Of a stretch of 55,177 nt of DNA, positions 7,394 to 16,002 are shown one piece after another. The number at the start of each line of letters is the position of its first letter. The first letter of the stretch is position 1. This DNA is from Candidatus Hydrogenedentota bacterium (GTDB taxonomy: Bacteria; Hydrogenedentota; Hydrogenedentia; Hydrogenedentales; CAITNO01): assembly GCA_012730045.1 (NCBI GenBank), contig JAAYBR010000042.1, positions 1 to 55,177 on the forward strand, given 5' to 3'. Made by a program: the position numbers and the translations under genes. The notes below the pieces were generated by a model. That model did no database searches and had not been told where the DNA came from. It saw only the letters and a program-made list of their open reading frames with translations.

Positions 7394-7597
7394 TTCCCCG
7401 TCGTGAGTCGTTGTTCCCGGCGAAAACCCAGGGTTCTCCAAAGGACGCGGGCTGCGTTCTTTGGCGTGGAAGCCGGGCTGGAAAAGGCGTGTTTTCGGGC
7501 TGGTGTGGCGTCGGATGCAGGGAGTGCCCCGTCCAGGGGCGTCAGGCTCCCGCAACGGACCCCTTTCCCCCGTAAAGCTGATGGAAGGAACTGCGGG

Positions 7598-8539
7598 ATG
7601 GGTGTTGATCTTGTCACGGTGGGCGTGGTGTGTGCGGACGTCATGGTGCGCCCGGTGGACCACATCCCGCCGCGGGGCACCCTGGGGCTGGTTCCCTCGC
7701 TCAACATGCATTTCGGGGGGCTGGCCGGCGTCACGGCCATTGTGTGCTCGCGCCTGGGCGGGTCGTCCGCCTTTGTGGGCCGGCTGGGCCGCGACAGTTT
7801 CGGCGATTTCCTCCTTTCCAAGCTTTCCGAGAACCGCGTGGATGTGTCCGGCGTGCGCCGGGTGGACGACTGCCACTCTTCGGCCACGGTGGTCCTCATC
7901 AGCGAGGACGGCGAGCGCACGTTCCTGCACCACATGGGCACCAACGCCGAGACCTGCGAGGAGGACATGGACTTCGGCGTGGTGGGCGGTGCGCGCGTGC
8001 TGCACTGGGGCGGCCCGGCCATCACGCCCAAACTCGACGGCGCGCCCATGGGGCGCGTGTTCGAGAAGGCCCGCAGCCTCGGCGTGGCCACGAGCATGGA
8101 CACCTGCTACGACGGGGCGGGGCGGTGGCTTCCCCTGATCGAGCCGTCGCTGCCGCACCTCGACATCGTCTTCTCCAGCCTGGAGGAGGCCCGGAACTAC
8201 ACCGGCAGGGACGCCGTCGAGGACATCGCCGGATTCTACCTTTCCTACGGCGTGAAGACCGCCGTGATCAAGCTCGGCGGCGACGGTGTCTATGCGCGCA
8301 CCGCGGAGGGCCTCGAAGTGCGGCTGCCCGCGCACAGGGTGCCCGTGGTGGACACGACCGGCGCGGGAGACGCCTCCTGCGGCGGCTTTCTCTACGGCTT
8401 CCTCCAGGGATGGAATCTGGAGAAATGCGCCCGCCTCGCCAACGCCGTGGGCGGGCTCACGGTCCAGCGCATGGGCGGCGCGGAAGCCGTCGAGTCCCTG
8501 GAGGCGACCCTGAAATTCGCGGAGACTCTTGATGTATAG
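7598..8539 (+). CDS. PfkB-family sugar/nucleoside kinase
   Basis: A 313-residue ribokinase-fold kinase. It shows the N-terminal PfkB signature region (MHFGGLAGVTAIVCSRLGG, then GRLGRDSFG) and the C-terminal signature DTTGAGDASCGGFLYG, with catalytic base Asp258 in the anion-hole motif GAGD. The family phosphorylates sugars, nucleosides or related alcohols with ATP, and the exact substrate cannot be read from sequence. The ATG at 7598 is chosen because GGAAGGA lies eight bases upstream. The frame is open much further 5', but that part is unlike the family. It is the first gene of an operon with an LptD-like gene, so a link to cell-surface sugar metabolism is plausible. Confidence 0.85.
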   Translation: MGVDLVTVGVVCADVMVRPVDHIPPRGTLGLVPSLNMHFGGLAGVTAIVCSRLGGSSAFVGRLGRDSFGDFLLSKLSENRVDVSGVRRVDDCHSSATVVLISEDGERTFLHHMGTNAETCEEDMDFGVVGGARVLHWGGPAITPKLDGAPMGRVFEKARSLGVATSMDTCYDGAGRWLPLIEPSLPHLDIVFSSLEEARNYTGRDAVEDIAGFYLSYGVKTAVIKLGGDGVYARTAEGLEVRLPAHRVPVVDTTGAGDASCGGFLYGFLQGWNLEKCARLANAVGGLTVQRMGGAEAVESLEATLKFAETLDV

Positions 8540-8978
8540 CGCGGTGCTCGCGCTGGCCGCCGGGATGCTTGCCCTGGCCCAGGCGCAGGAGTCCATCTCC
8601 GCCAGGGAGCTCGCGCCGCCCCCGGGCCTGGGCGCGGCCCCTGCAGCCCCCGCGACCCCGCCCGCCGGGGAGCTTCGCGAGATCGGAAGCCCCCCGGAAA
8701 CGGCCGTCCCAACCGCCGCACAGCCCACGACGCCGGCCCCGTCCGCCGTGCAGCCCACGACTCCGTCCCCCGTCACGGTGGAGGAGGCCGCCCCGGCGGA
8801 GGAGAAGAAGACCGTTCCCAAACCGCCGGAGACGCAGAGCAGACCGCAGCCGGCGCCCCGGAAGCCCGAGGCGGACACGCCGTCCCCGAAGGAGGTGGAG
8901 AAGAGGGAGCCCGTCCCGCAGCAGAAGGCGGGGGGACGCCGGGTCGCCGCGTTCTGGGTTATTTTGCCGCCCCGTTAG
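8532..8978 (+). CDS. Exported Pro/Ala-rich low-complexity protein
   Basis: 148 residues. A short signal peptide (MYSAVLALAAGMLALAQAQ) is followed by a disordered stretch dominated by proline, alanine, threonine and glutamate, including the repeated phrase AQPTTPAPS / VQPTTPSPV. The end is more basic and hydrophobic (RRVAAFWVILPP). The start overlaps the end of the PfkB gene by eight bases, and the stop is 21 bases before the LptD start, so translation is probably coupled. No family is recognised. It could be a periplasm-spanning linker or a partner of LptD, whose own linker has similar composition. Confidence 0.65.
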   Translation: MYSAVLALAAGMLALAQAQESISARELAPPPGLGAAPAAPATPPAGELREIGSPPETAVPTAAQPTTPAPSAVQPTTPSPVTVEEAAPAEEKKTVPKPPETQSRPQPAPRKPEADTPSPKEVEKREPVPQQKAGGRRVAAFWVILPPR

Positions 8979-8999
8979 AAACAACAGGAGCAACCACAG

Positions 9000-11900
9000 G
9001 TGAATTCAGCGCGCGCCGCAGGAATTATGACAAGCATTCTTCTCGCCCTGTGTCCGGCCTTTGCGCAGAGCCCATGGGTGCCCATAACCCCCGGCGGCGT
9101 CTACCGGGACGCGGTTCTGGACCCCCGCCCGGCGGACGGGCCTGAAAACAGGGTGCTGCTGGCCGACTACGCGCGGAGCCGGGTCATTCAGGTGGACCCC
9201 GCCACCGGTGGGTCAACGGAGGCCCTTGCCCTGAGCATGACCGGATCCGTTCCCCGGCCAACCGCCCTGCTGACAAATCAAGGCGGATTGACCCCCTTTG
9301 TCGCCTGCGTGGGGGGGCAGCACAGTGCCGTGTCCGGCGAGGAAATGCCCTGCTTCCTGCATGTTCAACAGTACCCCGCCCCCGGCGTTGCCGCGCACAC
9401 TTCCCTGGTCAACAGCAAAACGCTTTTGTCGGCCGTCATGACAGGGGACAACAGCCTCCTCCTTGCCGATCCCTTCGGGGACTGCATTCTCCGGATCAAC
9501 CCCCTTGGCGACCTTGCCGGCAATCCGGAGACCCTCCTGCAAGGCGCGGGGCGTCCCTTCCGTGTGGCCGTCACGGACAATGGCAGCGAGGCAAACTGGG
9601 TGGCCTGGGTCGGACTTTCCTCCAACGCCCTCACGACCATGAATCTCTCCGACAAGAACGGCAGACTGACCGCGTGCGCGCTTCCCGGGAAGCCTCTGGC
9701 GCTGGTGTGGCTCGCCGGGGAGGTCTTCGCGGTCGCCACTCCTTCAGGCATCCTCTTGTGCCGGGCGGGCGGCATTGAGCCCTGCGCGGAGAAGGCGCTG
9801 CCTGTCACGGACATGGCGAAGGACGGGGAGGGGCTGGTGGTCCTCAGCGGCGGCGATGTGGTCATGCTGGATGGGGAACTCAACGAAACCGGCCGCGTGC
9901 CGCTGGAGATGCCCGCGAGGCTCATCCGGGCCTGCGGACCGGTGCTTGTCGCCATGGCCCCGCAGGAGGGGCAGCAGCGGGCGGTCGTCTGGAACCGCAA
10001 ACCGCAGGCCGCCGCAGAAACAGCCCCGGCCGAAAGCGGGCCGGAGGCCGTTGAGCCCCCCGAAGCCGTCGCGTCTGAAAACGGCGTTGAGATCGTTGAG
10101 GCGGCCGCCGCGGCGCCCTCCCCTGAACCCGCCCCTGCGCCCGGGGAACAGGTCCCCGAGACGGCCCCCGTTGCGGCGCCGCCCGCGCAGGAACCCGAGG
10201 CCCCCGAAAGCCCCGCGGCAGTCCCGGCCCCGGAAGTCGGCGTTCCCGCGGAAGAAGCCGCGCCTGCCGAAGAGACGGCGGCCGCCCCCGCCGCCCCCGC
10301 AGAGAAGCCCCAGGGGCGGTACCGCAGCTTCCCCATGTTCACCAGTTCCCTGCGCGCTCCGTCGCTGAACACGGCCACGCACAAGCTGATCGGGGGCGGG
10401 GAGCAGAAGGGGCTGCGGGACGCCCTGACACGGCCCATGGAGTTTGGCGAGCCCGGGCTGGGCTTCACGCCCCCCGACTGGACCGAGCCCCTGCGCGATC
10501 TGGAGGCCGACTCCATGACCACGGACCTGACCACGGGCAAGACCGTGATGCGCGACAATGTCCGGCTGCGCCTGGGCGAGATGGCCTTCCGCAGCGACCA
10601 GTTCTCCTATTCCGACGAGCAGGGCAGCTACAGCGCGGAGGGGCATGTGGAGGTGAGCCAGCACGCGTCCTCCCTCACCGCCGACTACCTGTCCTACGCG
10701 ACGCCGGACGCGGCGGTGGTGGAGCGCTCCTTTGTCCTGGAGCCCCGCGACGAGCAGAACATGGCGAAGAAGCGGCTCTCCATGGGGCGCATCACGGGGC
10801 GCAACTTCCATATGAACGAGCCGACGCGCGAGTTGCTGGTGGAGGAGGTGGACTACGACTTCGCGGCGCAGAAGGGCACGCTCACCAACGCCCGCGGCCG
10901 CGCCGCCTACTTCTATTACTCCGCCGAGAAACTGCACATTCTGGGTCCGGAGGAGTTCATCGCAGAGAACGCGTGGTTCACCACCTGTCCGGGCGACCCG
11001 CCGGGTTACCGGATCATGGTCAAGGAACTCCACGTGGAGAAGGGGGAGGTTGTCACGGGCAAGGGGGCGCGTCTTGCCCTGGGCAACGTCAAGGCCCCCT
11101 TCCTCCTCCCCATCTGGGGCAGCACCGCGGGCCCCTACCCCTGGTCGGTGGACTTTGACTCGGGACGCTACGCGGAGACGGGCTACTATCTCAACCTGGG
11201 CCAGCAGTTCCAGGTTTCCAAGGAGCTTTCCCTCGGCCCGCGGATCATGCCGACGGAGAAAGAGGGGGTCGGGCTGGGCGGCGACATCTACTACGACCAC
11301 ATGGAGACCCCCTCGTCGCGCCTGTACCGGACCGCCGGCGAGTTCCACGGCCTCCAGACCACCGAAAACCGGGGATACCTGGCCTGGTACAACCGCTTTG
11401 AGCCGAACAGGGACCTCGTGCTGCGGATGCAGGCCGAGCAGTGGTCCGACGAGGAGTTTTTCAAGGACTTCTTCTACGAGCAGTACCGCCACCGGAGCGA
11501 CCCGCGCACCTTCGCCAACCTGACCCTCCGCAAGGAGGAATTCATCGCCACGGGCACCGCGCGGATCAACACGCACTCCTGGGCCGGCGAGACCGAGCGC
11601 CTGCCGGAGGCCACCTTCCATCTGGTCGAGCGGCCCCTGGTGGACCGGCTGATGTTCTCCTTTGACACGGTGAACGGCTACAACGACCGGAACCCCGGCC
11701 GCGAGTACGGCACCCGGTCCGTCAACATTGCGCGGATGTCCTACGACTGGGATCCGGCGTCCTGGCTCTCTGTGACCCCCTTCTACGAATTGGAGGGGGC
11801 CTGGTACCAGCGCGAGCGGACCAGTGAGGACAGCGCGACCCGCGTGTCCAATCTGGCGGGGGTGACCCTGCAAACCCGCCTGCACCGCGAGTTCCCCGGA

Positions 11901-12689
11901 TTCTGGGGCTTCTCCGCCTTCAAGCACGTCATCCTCCCCTCGGTCACCTACTCCTACCGGCCGGAACCCACCCTTGCGGCGGAGGACGCCCCGCGCTTTG
12001 ACGCCCTGGACAACGTGTACGGGCGCAGCCGCCTGGAGACCAAGCTGACCAACGTCATTTACGGGCGGGACGCCGAGACCAACGATGTGTGGCAGGCCGC
12101 CCGCCTGACCCTGTACCAGGGCAACGACTTCTGGAACGAAACCCGCAAGGCGGACGACTACGAGGCCGAACTGGACCTGCGACCCCGGCCCTGGTGGGGC
12201 ATGCAGCTGGCCGGCGAGCGCCATGACACGCGCCGGCCGGAGTCGCTGCTGGAGGAGAACTACCTCGAGAGCCGTTTCTACAAGGCCTACGAGCGGGCCA
12301 CCGGAAAGGTGCTCAACGAGCGCGCCGCCGACCTCAACCTGCGCTACGCCGACTACTCCCGGATTCTGACGCAGCTCTATTACGACAACACGGTGGTCGG
12401 CGGGCGCTTCAACACGCGCATCGGCTTCGCGTATTCGGACACGGACGGCAACATCTACAACCGCGACGTGCTGTACGGTCTGGGATACCGCCTCTCGGAG
12501 AACTGGGGCGTGAGTTTCGAGCACATCTACGACCTGAACGGCGACGAGATGCGCAGCCAGACCTACGAGATCCGCCGCAGTTTCAAGTGCTGGGAGACGG
12601 CCCTCCGCTTCCGCGACCGGCAGAGCGGCTTCGACGTGAACATGGAAATCAGCCTCACCGCCTTCCCGGACACGGCGATCGAGTTCTGA
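9000..12689 (+). CDS. lptD: LptD-like outer-membrane LPS-assembly protein with long N-terminal extension
   Basis: 1229 residues, well above the usual 750-800 for LptD. After a signal peptide (cleavage near AFA/QS) comes an extension of roughly 300 residues with repeated short strand-like stretches, possibly a propeller. Next is a Pro/Ala/Glu-rich linker (about 340-440), then the OstA/LptA-like jellyroll (about 497-620; LEADSMTTDLTTGKTVMRDN). The LptD barrel region runs to the C-terminus and includes the family motif TTCPGDPPGYRI and many alternating strands. LptD inserts lipopolysaccharide into the outer leaflet with LptE. The GTG at 9000 with AGGAG upstream is chosen; ATG at 9027 is an alternative. 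The stop lies four bases from a convergent gene. Confidence 0.8.
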   Translation: MNSARAAGIMTSILLALCPAFAQSPWVPITPGGVYRDAVLDPRPADGPENRVLLADYARSRVIQVDPATGGSTEALALSMTGSVPRPTALLTNQGGLTPFVACVGGQHSAVSGEEMPCFLHVQQYPAPGVAAHTSLVNSKTLLSAVMTGDNSLLLADPFGDCILRINPLGDLAGNPETLLQGAGRPFRVAVTDNGSEANWVAWVGLSSNALTTMNLSDKNGRLTACALPGKPLALVWLAGEVFAVATPSGILLCRAGGIEPCAEKALPVTDMAKDGEGLVVLSGGDVVMLDGELNETGRVPLEMPARLIRACGPVLVAMAPQEGQQRAVVWNRKPQAAAETAPAESGPEAVEPPEAVASENGVEIVEAAAAAPSPEPAPAPGEQVPETAPVAAPPAQEPEAPESPAAVPAPEVGVPAEEAAPAEETAAAPAAPAEKPQGRYRSFPMFTSSLRAPSLNTATHKLIGGGEQKGLRDALTRPMEFGEPGLGFTPPDWTEPLRDLEADSMTTDLTTGKTVMRDNVRLRLGEMAFRSDQFSYSDEQGSYSAEGHVEVSQHASSLTADYLSYATPDAAVVERSFVLEPRDEQNMAKKRLSMGRITGRNFHMNEPTRELLVEEVDYDFAAQKGTLTNARGRAAYFYYSAEKLHILGPEEFIAENAWFTTCPGDPPGYRIMVKELHVEKGEVVTGKGARLALGNVKAPFLLPIWGSTAGPYPWSVDFDSGRYAETGYYLNLGQQFQVSKELSLGPRIMPTEKEGVGLGGDIYYDHMETPSSRLYRTAGEFHGLQTTENRGYLAWYNRFEPNRDLVLRMQAEQWSDEEFFKDFFYEQYRHRSDPRTFANLTLRKEEFIATGTARINTHSWAGETERLPEATFHLVERPLVDRLMFSFDTVNGYNDRNPGREYGTRSVNIARMSYDWDPASWLSVTPFYELEGAWYQRERTSEDSATRVSNLAGVTLQTRLHREFPGFWGFSAFKHVILPSVTYSYRPEPTLAAEDAPRFDALDNVYGRSRLETKLTNVIYGRDAETNDVWQAARLTLYQGNDFWNETRKADDYEAELDLRPRPWWGMQLAGERHDTRRPESLLEENYLESRFYKAYERATGKVLNERAADLNLRYADYSRILTQLYYDNTVVGGRFNTRIGFAYSDTDGNIYNRDVLYGLGYRLSENWGVSFEHIYDLNGDEMRSQTYEIRRSFKCWETALRFRDRQSGFDVNMEISLTAFPDTAIEF

Positions 12690-12693
12690 CCCC

Positions 12694-14001
12694 TCAGACC
12701 GCCGGACCAAACACCCAGCGGCAGGTCCATTCGTGGCACACCCCCCACGGCGCCTGCAGGCATTCCCATGAGGACCACAGGGACACGGCGCACAGCAGCG
12801 CCACTGTCCCCCAGAAGCGCCAGCCCCGGGGCCGCGCCAGCGCCGGCGCGGCCGCCAGCAGCAGCGCGGGCACGGCGCACAGATGCCAGCGGAACCCGTA
12901 ACTCGCCCCGCCGTAGTTGTTCGTGGAGGTGACGTAGTAGGCCGTCAGCGCGGCGAAGGCGGCCATGCACGCCCAGACAAAGGCGGGGCGGCCCCTTCCG
13001 CGCAGGGACGCCGCGGCCCCGCACAGTCCGAGCAGCGTCACCGGAAACAGCGAGAACAGGCCGAACCGGCCCGCCACCGCGTGAAACAGATACACCGCGC
13101 GCGGCTCGTTCAACCCGTCAATGCCCAGGGGATGCCGCCAGAGCGACGCCTCAAACATATAGGCCTCCGGGCGCGTCTGGACCGGCATCAGGCTGCCCGT
13201 GGCCGCCAGCATCATGCCGAAATGCGCCGCCAGGGGCGGTGCCAGCCCCATCCCCGTCCAAACCGCCGCGCGCATTCCGCCCCGGAGCAGAAGAAAGGGC
13301 AGAAGCATCGCGGGGAAGACGGCAGAGGGAAGGTCAAGGGCGAAGGCAAGCCCCCAGCAGAACCCGAAGAGAAGGTAATGCGGCCCCGCCGGGAGGATGC
13401 CCCCCGTGACAACCCCGGCGGCCACATAGAAGCACGCGCACAGCGCGGCCACCGCCGGGACATGGTTGTTCAACTGGGCCGCGTACCCAAACAACGGCGT
13501 CGCGAAGGCGAAGACCGCGACAAGAAACAGCCAGGAAACCCGGTCGGGCAGGAAAAAGCGCAGGGCCATGGCGAACAGCACCACCGCCGCCGCGAAGGGC
13601 AGCTGGCAGAGCGAGAAGATCACCAGCAGGAGAAAGGGCTTGAGGGTGTCCGGGTCCGCCAGATCCCACCCGGCCAGCGCCCGCAGGACGGCGTATTCGG
13701 CGGTCATCAGCGCGGGCAGCAACGGCGGCTTGCTGGAGAGGATTCTTCCGTCCACGCGCACCCGGTCCACCGTCTGCTCGAAGGGGTTGGGCGGTGATTC
13801 CGGCGGGCGGTCAATCCTCCAGGAGTGGTCGTGCACCAGGGCGTACACCGTGGCGAGGCGGCTGTTCACCGTCTCCCCGGCGAAAACCCCCGGTCTCAGG
13901 GCGCACTGGGCCGCCAGGGCAGACACCGCCAGCAGTACGGCGGCGGCCAGATGCCCCCGTGCCGGCCCCTGCCCCGTTCCGCACGCCGCGCCGTCCGCCA
14001 C
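12694..14001 (-). CDS. Polytopic membrane protein, possibly GT-C glycosyltransferase-like
   Basis: 435 residues from the GTG at 14001, four bases after the upstream lipoprotein stop. An in-frame ATG at 14076 would overlap that gene by 71 bases and is less likely. There are about ten hydrophobic helices. An early extracytoplasmic loop carries AGETVNSRL and then DGRILSSKPPLLPALMTAEY. The KPPLLP phrase is often found in GT-C fold transferases (ArnT/PMT/GT39 type) that use polyprenyl-phosphate sugars. The typical acidic catalytic pair is not clear, so the assignment is tentative. Its pairing with a lipoprotein suggests envelope glycan work. Confidence 0.55.
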   Translation of the reverse strand: MADGAACGTGQGPARGHLAAAVLLAVSALAAQCALRPGVFAGETVNSRLATVYALVHDHSWRIDRPPESPPNPFEQTVDRVRVDGRILSSKPPLLPALMTAEYAVLRALAGWDLADPDTLKPFLLLVIFSLCQLPFAAAVVLFAMALRFFLPDRVSWLFLVAVFAFATPLFGYAAQLNNHVPAVAALCACFYVAAGVVTGGILPAGPHYLLFGFCWGLAFALDLPSAVFPAMLLPFLLLRGGMRAAVWTGMGLAPPLAAHFGMMLAATGSLMPVQTRPEAYMFEASLWRHPLGIDGLNEPRAVYLFHAVAGRFGLFSLFPVTLLGLCGAAASLRGRGRPAFVWACMAAFAALTAYYVTSTNNYGGASYGFRWHLCAVPALLLAAAPALARPRGWRFWGTVALLCAVSLWSSWECLQAPWGVCHEWTCRWVFGPAV

Positions 14002-14005
14002 CGGG

Positions 14006-14629
14006 CTATTCCGTGTCCCGGCCGGTGATCTTGGAAAGCGTCCGGGAAAACCATCCGGGCTGCGCCTCCGGGGCAACGCGCTTCTCCTCCTCGCGGCGCG
14101 CGACCCATTCCCCGTTCAGGAACTCCTCGGTCTTGTCGGCGACGAACAGGCTTCCGACCCGGCGCCAGCGCCCGTTGCGCAGCTCGTAGTTCAGGATTTC
14201 GGTGCCCGTGTCGCGGAAGAAGTTCGCGTCCTCCTCCGCCTCGCCCCGGCTGCGGTGCATGCGGGTGCTGTGCCGCACCTTCGCCACGCGAACCTCGCCG
14301 GAGAGCGGCCGGATGCGGGAGTCATTGTCCCGCAGCACGATTTCCATGCTTTCCGCACCGTCCGGATACGCCACATACTCGCGGAAGTAATAGGGGCGGC
14401 GGCGCACCAGGTCGGGGCTTCCGCTGGCCCCTCTGGAAGCCTCCGCGCGCAAATGCTTCCCGACAAGCCCGCGCAGCGCCGTCTCCGCCTCTTCCCTGGA
14501 CGCGCCGGACACCGCCTCGGCGGAGGGGTCGTCCTGCACAAGGCCCCGTCCGCCTCCAAAGCACGCCGAAAGCACGACGGCCATCGTCACAGCCAGCAAT
14601 CCCGCCGCAGCACGAAAACCCATTGCCAT
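14006..14629 (-). CDS. Lipoprotein of unknown function
   Basis: 207 residues with a clear lipobox, VVLSAC (Cys23), after a short positively charged start and a hydrophobic core. It should therefore be lipid-anchored. The mature part is charged, with a region of probable beta strands (YFREYVAYPDGAESMEIVLRDND, read in two parts) and a basic C-terminus. No family is recognised. AAAGGA lies just before the ATG at 14629; a second ATG six bases later is possible. It is followed after four bases by the membrane protein gene, so the two are probably cotranscribed. A CATAAT box near 14693-14698 on the minus strand may be its promoter. Confidence 0.6.
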   Translation of the reverse strand: MAMGFRAAAGLLAVTMAVVLSACFGGGRGLVQDDPSAEAVSGASREEAETALRGLVGKHLRAEASRGASGSPDLVRRRPYYFREYVAYPDGAESMEIVLRDNDSRIRPLSGEVRVAKVRHSTRMHRSRGEAEEDANFFRDTGTEILNYELRNGRWRRVGSLFVADKTEEFLNGEWVARREEEKRVAPEAQPGWFSRTLSKITGRDTE

Positions 14630-14767
14630 TCATCCTTTCCCGGGCATGGCCCGAAAACCGCCCTTGTCTGTCCGGTCACCCACGGCCGACATTATGACAG
14701 AAACGGTGGATAGTTTGAAAAACACGCCCCCCTCCCCGGCGCGGCGGCCCCGGAAACGCGGAACCCC

Positions 14768-15862
14768 TCACATGCTGCCGACCGGGGACATCTTGCGCGC
14801 CATCAGGGCGCGCGGCGCGCCGTTCTCCGAGGCGACCTTGGTGTCCTCCAGGCGGACGAAGGTGGAGCCGACCTTCTTCACGAGGAAGCGGTCCTGCAGC
14901 AGCTCGCCCTCGGCGACGGTCTGCTCCTTTTCCGAAAGGTAGGAGTTGTTCAGGCGGAAGACCGCCTTCCCGCCCTCGCCCTCCGTGCTCACGAGCACGA
15001 ACTTGAAGTAGGCCAGCTCGCGGTTGACCCGGTCAAGGAGCTCGGTGGTCTTCGTGTCCGAGTCCTTCATCCCCACACGGTTGATGAGGGCGGAGGCCTT
15101 GTCGAGCTTCTCCTGCGCAAACGGCACGCAGCTCAGCCCGGCCTCCACCTCGCTGATCACCTGAAGCCGCACCTTTTCCAGGATGGCGCGGTTTTCCGGG
15201 GTGTCGTTGTGCCGGACCGCGGTCAGGGCCTCCTCGATGCAGTCGGCCGACGGCGTCCCCGCGGCCAGCATCTCCATCGCCTTGTTGGGGTACACAAACC
15301 CCTCCGGCGTGTTCCGCGCGCGCATCTCCTTGATGCGGGCCACGGCGAAGTTTGTGCCGAGAAACAGGAGCACCAGGCCCGCAGTGATGGCGCCAAAGAG
15401 GAATATCTTCCGTCCGATTTCGCGCGAGCGCGCGGCGGCCTGCCTGCGCGCCTTGATCTGCGACGGGGTGGAGGGGCGGGCGCCCAGATCGGCGAGGTTG
15501 CTGTGCGCGGGGTCCAGCGGGGGCAGTCCGGACTCCTCCGGCGCGGTCTCCTGGCCGGACCGCCTTCGTCCGAGCCACGAGGCCTTCCGGGCATCCTCCT
15601 CCTCGCGGGCCTTGTCCGTCGCGGCCTGCTCCTCCGTCATGAAGCTCTTGAGGGCCTCCATGACGTTTCCGGAAACGGTGTAGGTGGAGGCGTCATCCCC
15701 CCCAAGATCCTGCACCGTCAGCGTTTCCACCTCCTTGCGGGGTTTGCCGACCGCCGCCCCGCAGAACCGGCACCGGTTGGCCAGGATGCTGATGGGCATG
15801 CGGCACTCGGGACACAGCCGCAGGGGATCCTTCTCGCTCAGCCGCTCGTGCTCACCCGTCAT
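14768..15862 (-). CDS. Zinc-ribbon, single-helix membrane protein
   Basis: 364 residues. The N-terminus has a two-knuckle zinc ribbon (C17-x2-C20 ... C31-x2-C34). A charged, probably disordered cytoplasmic stretch follows, then one transmembrane helix (about 152-175, IFLFGAITAGLVLLFLG). A mostly helical C-terminal domain lies on the other side. The C-terminal domain is not recognised. The arrangement (cytoplasmic zinc ribbon, one helix, external domain) resembles regulatory or scaffold membrane proteins. GGGAG precedes the ATG by six bases, and a strong promoter lies at 15969-15997, so it is probably its own transcription unit. Confidence 0.65.
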   Translation of the reverse strand: MTGEHERLSEKDPLRLCPECRMPISILANRCRFCGAAVGKPRKEVETLTVQDLGGDDASTYTVSGNVMEALKSFMTEEQAATDKAREEEDARKASWLGRRRSGQETAPEESGLPPLDPAHSNLADLGARPSTPSQIKARRQAAARSREIGRKIFLFGAITAGLVLLFLGTNFAVARIKEMRARNTPEGFVYPNKAMEMLAAGTPSADCIEEALTAVRHNDTPENRAILEKVRLQVISEVEAGLSCVPFAQEKLDKASALINRVGMKDSDTKTTELLDRVNRELAYFKFVLVSTEGEGGKAVFRLNNSYLSEKEQTVAEGELLQDRFLVKKVGSTFVRLEDTKVASENGAPRALMARKMSPVGSM

Positions 15863-15968
15863 ACTTCACTCCCTCTCGTCTTCCTCTGCCGAGTGCCGGA
15901 CATCCCCGCGAAGCGCTTCAGCGGAGTGCTGTCCGCCGGCGCGCGTCCACTTTGTCCGCCGCACTTTT

Positions 15969-15997
15969 AGCATACCCGTTCTAGGAAAGAAATGCAA
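15969..15997 (-). promoter_or_regulatory. Sigma-70-type promoter for the zinc-ribbon protein gene
   Basis: On the minus strand TTGCAT (15997-15992) and TATGCT (15974-15969) are separated by 17 bases. They lie in the 140-base gap after the upstream glycosidase-like gene ends at 16003. Confidence 0.55.
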
Positions 15998-16002
15998 CCC
16001 TT

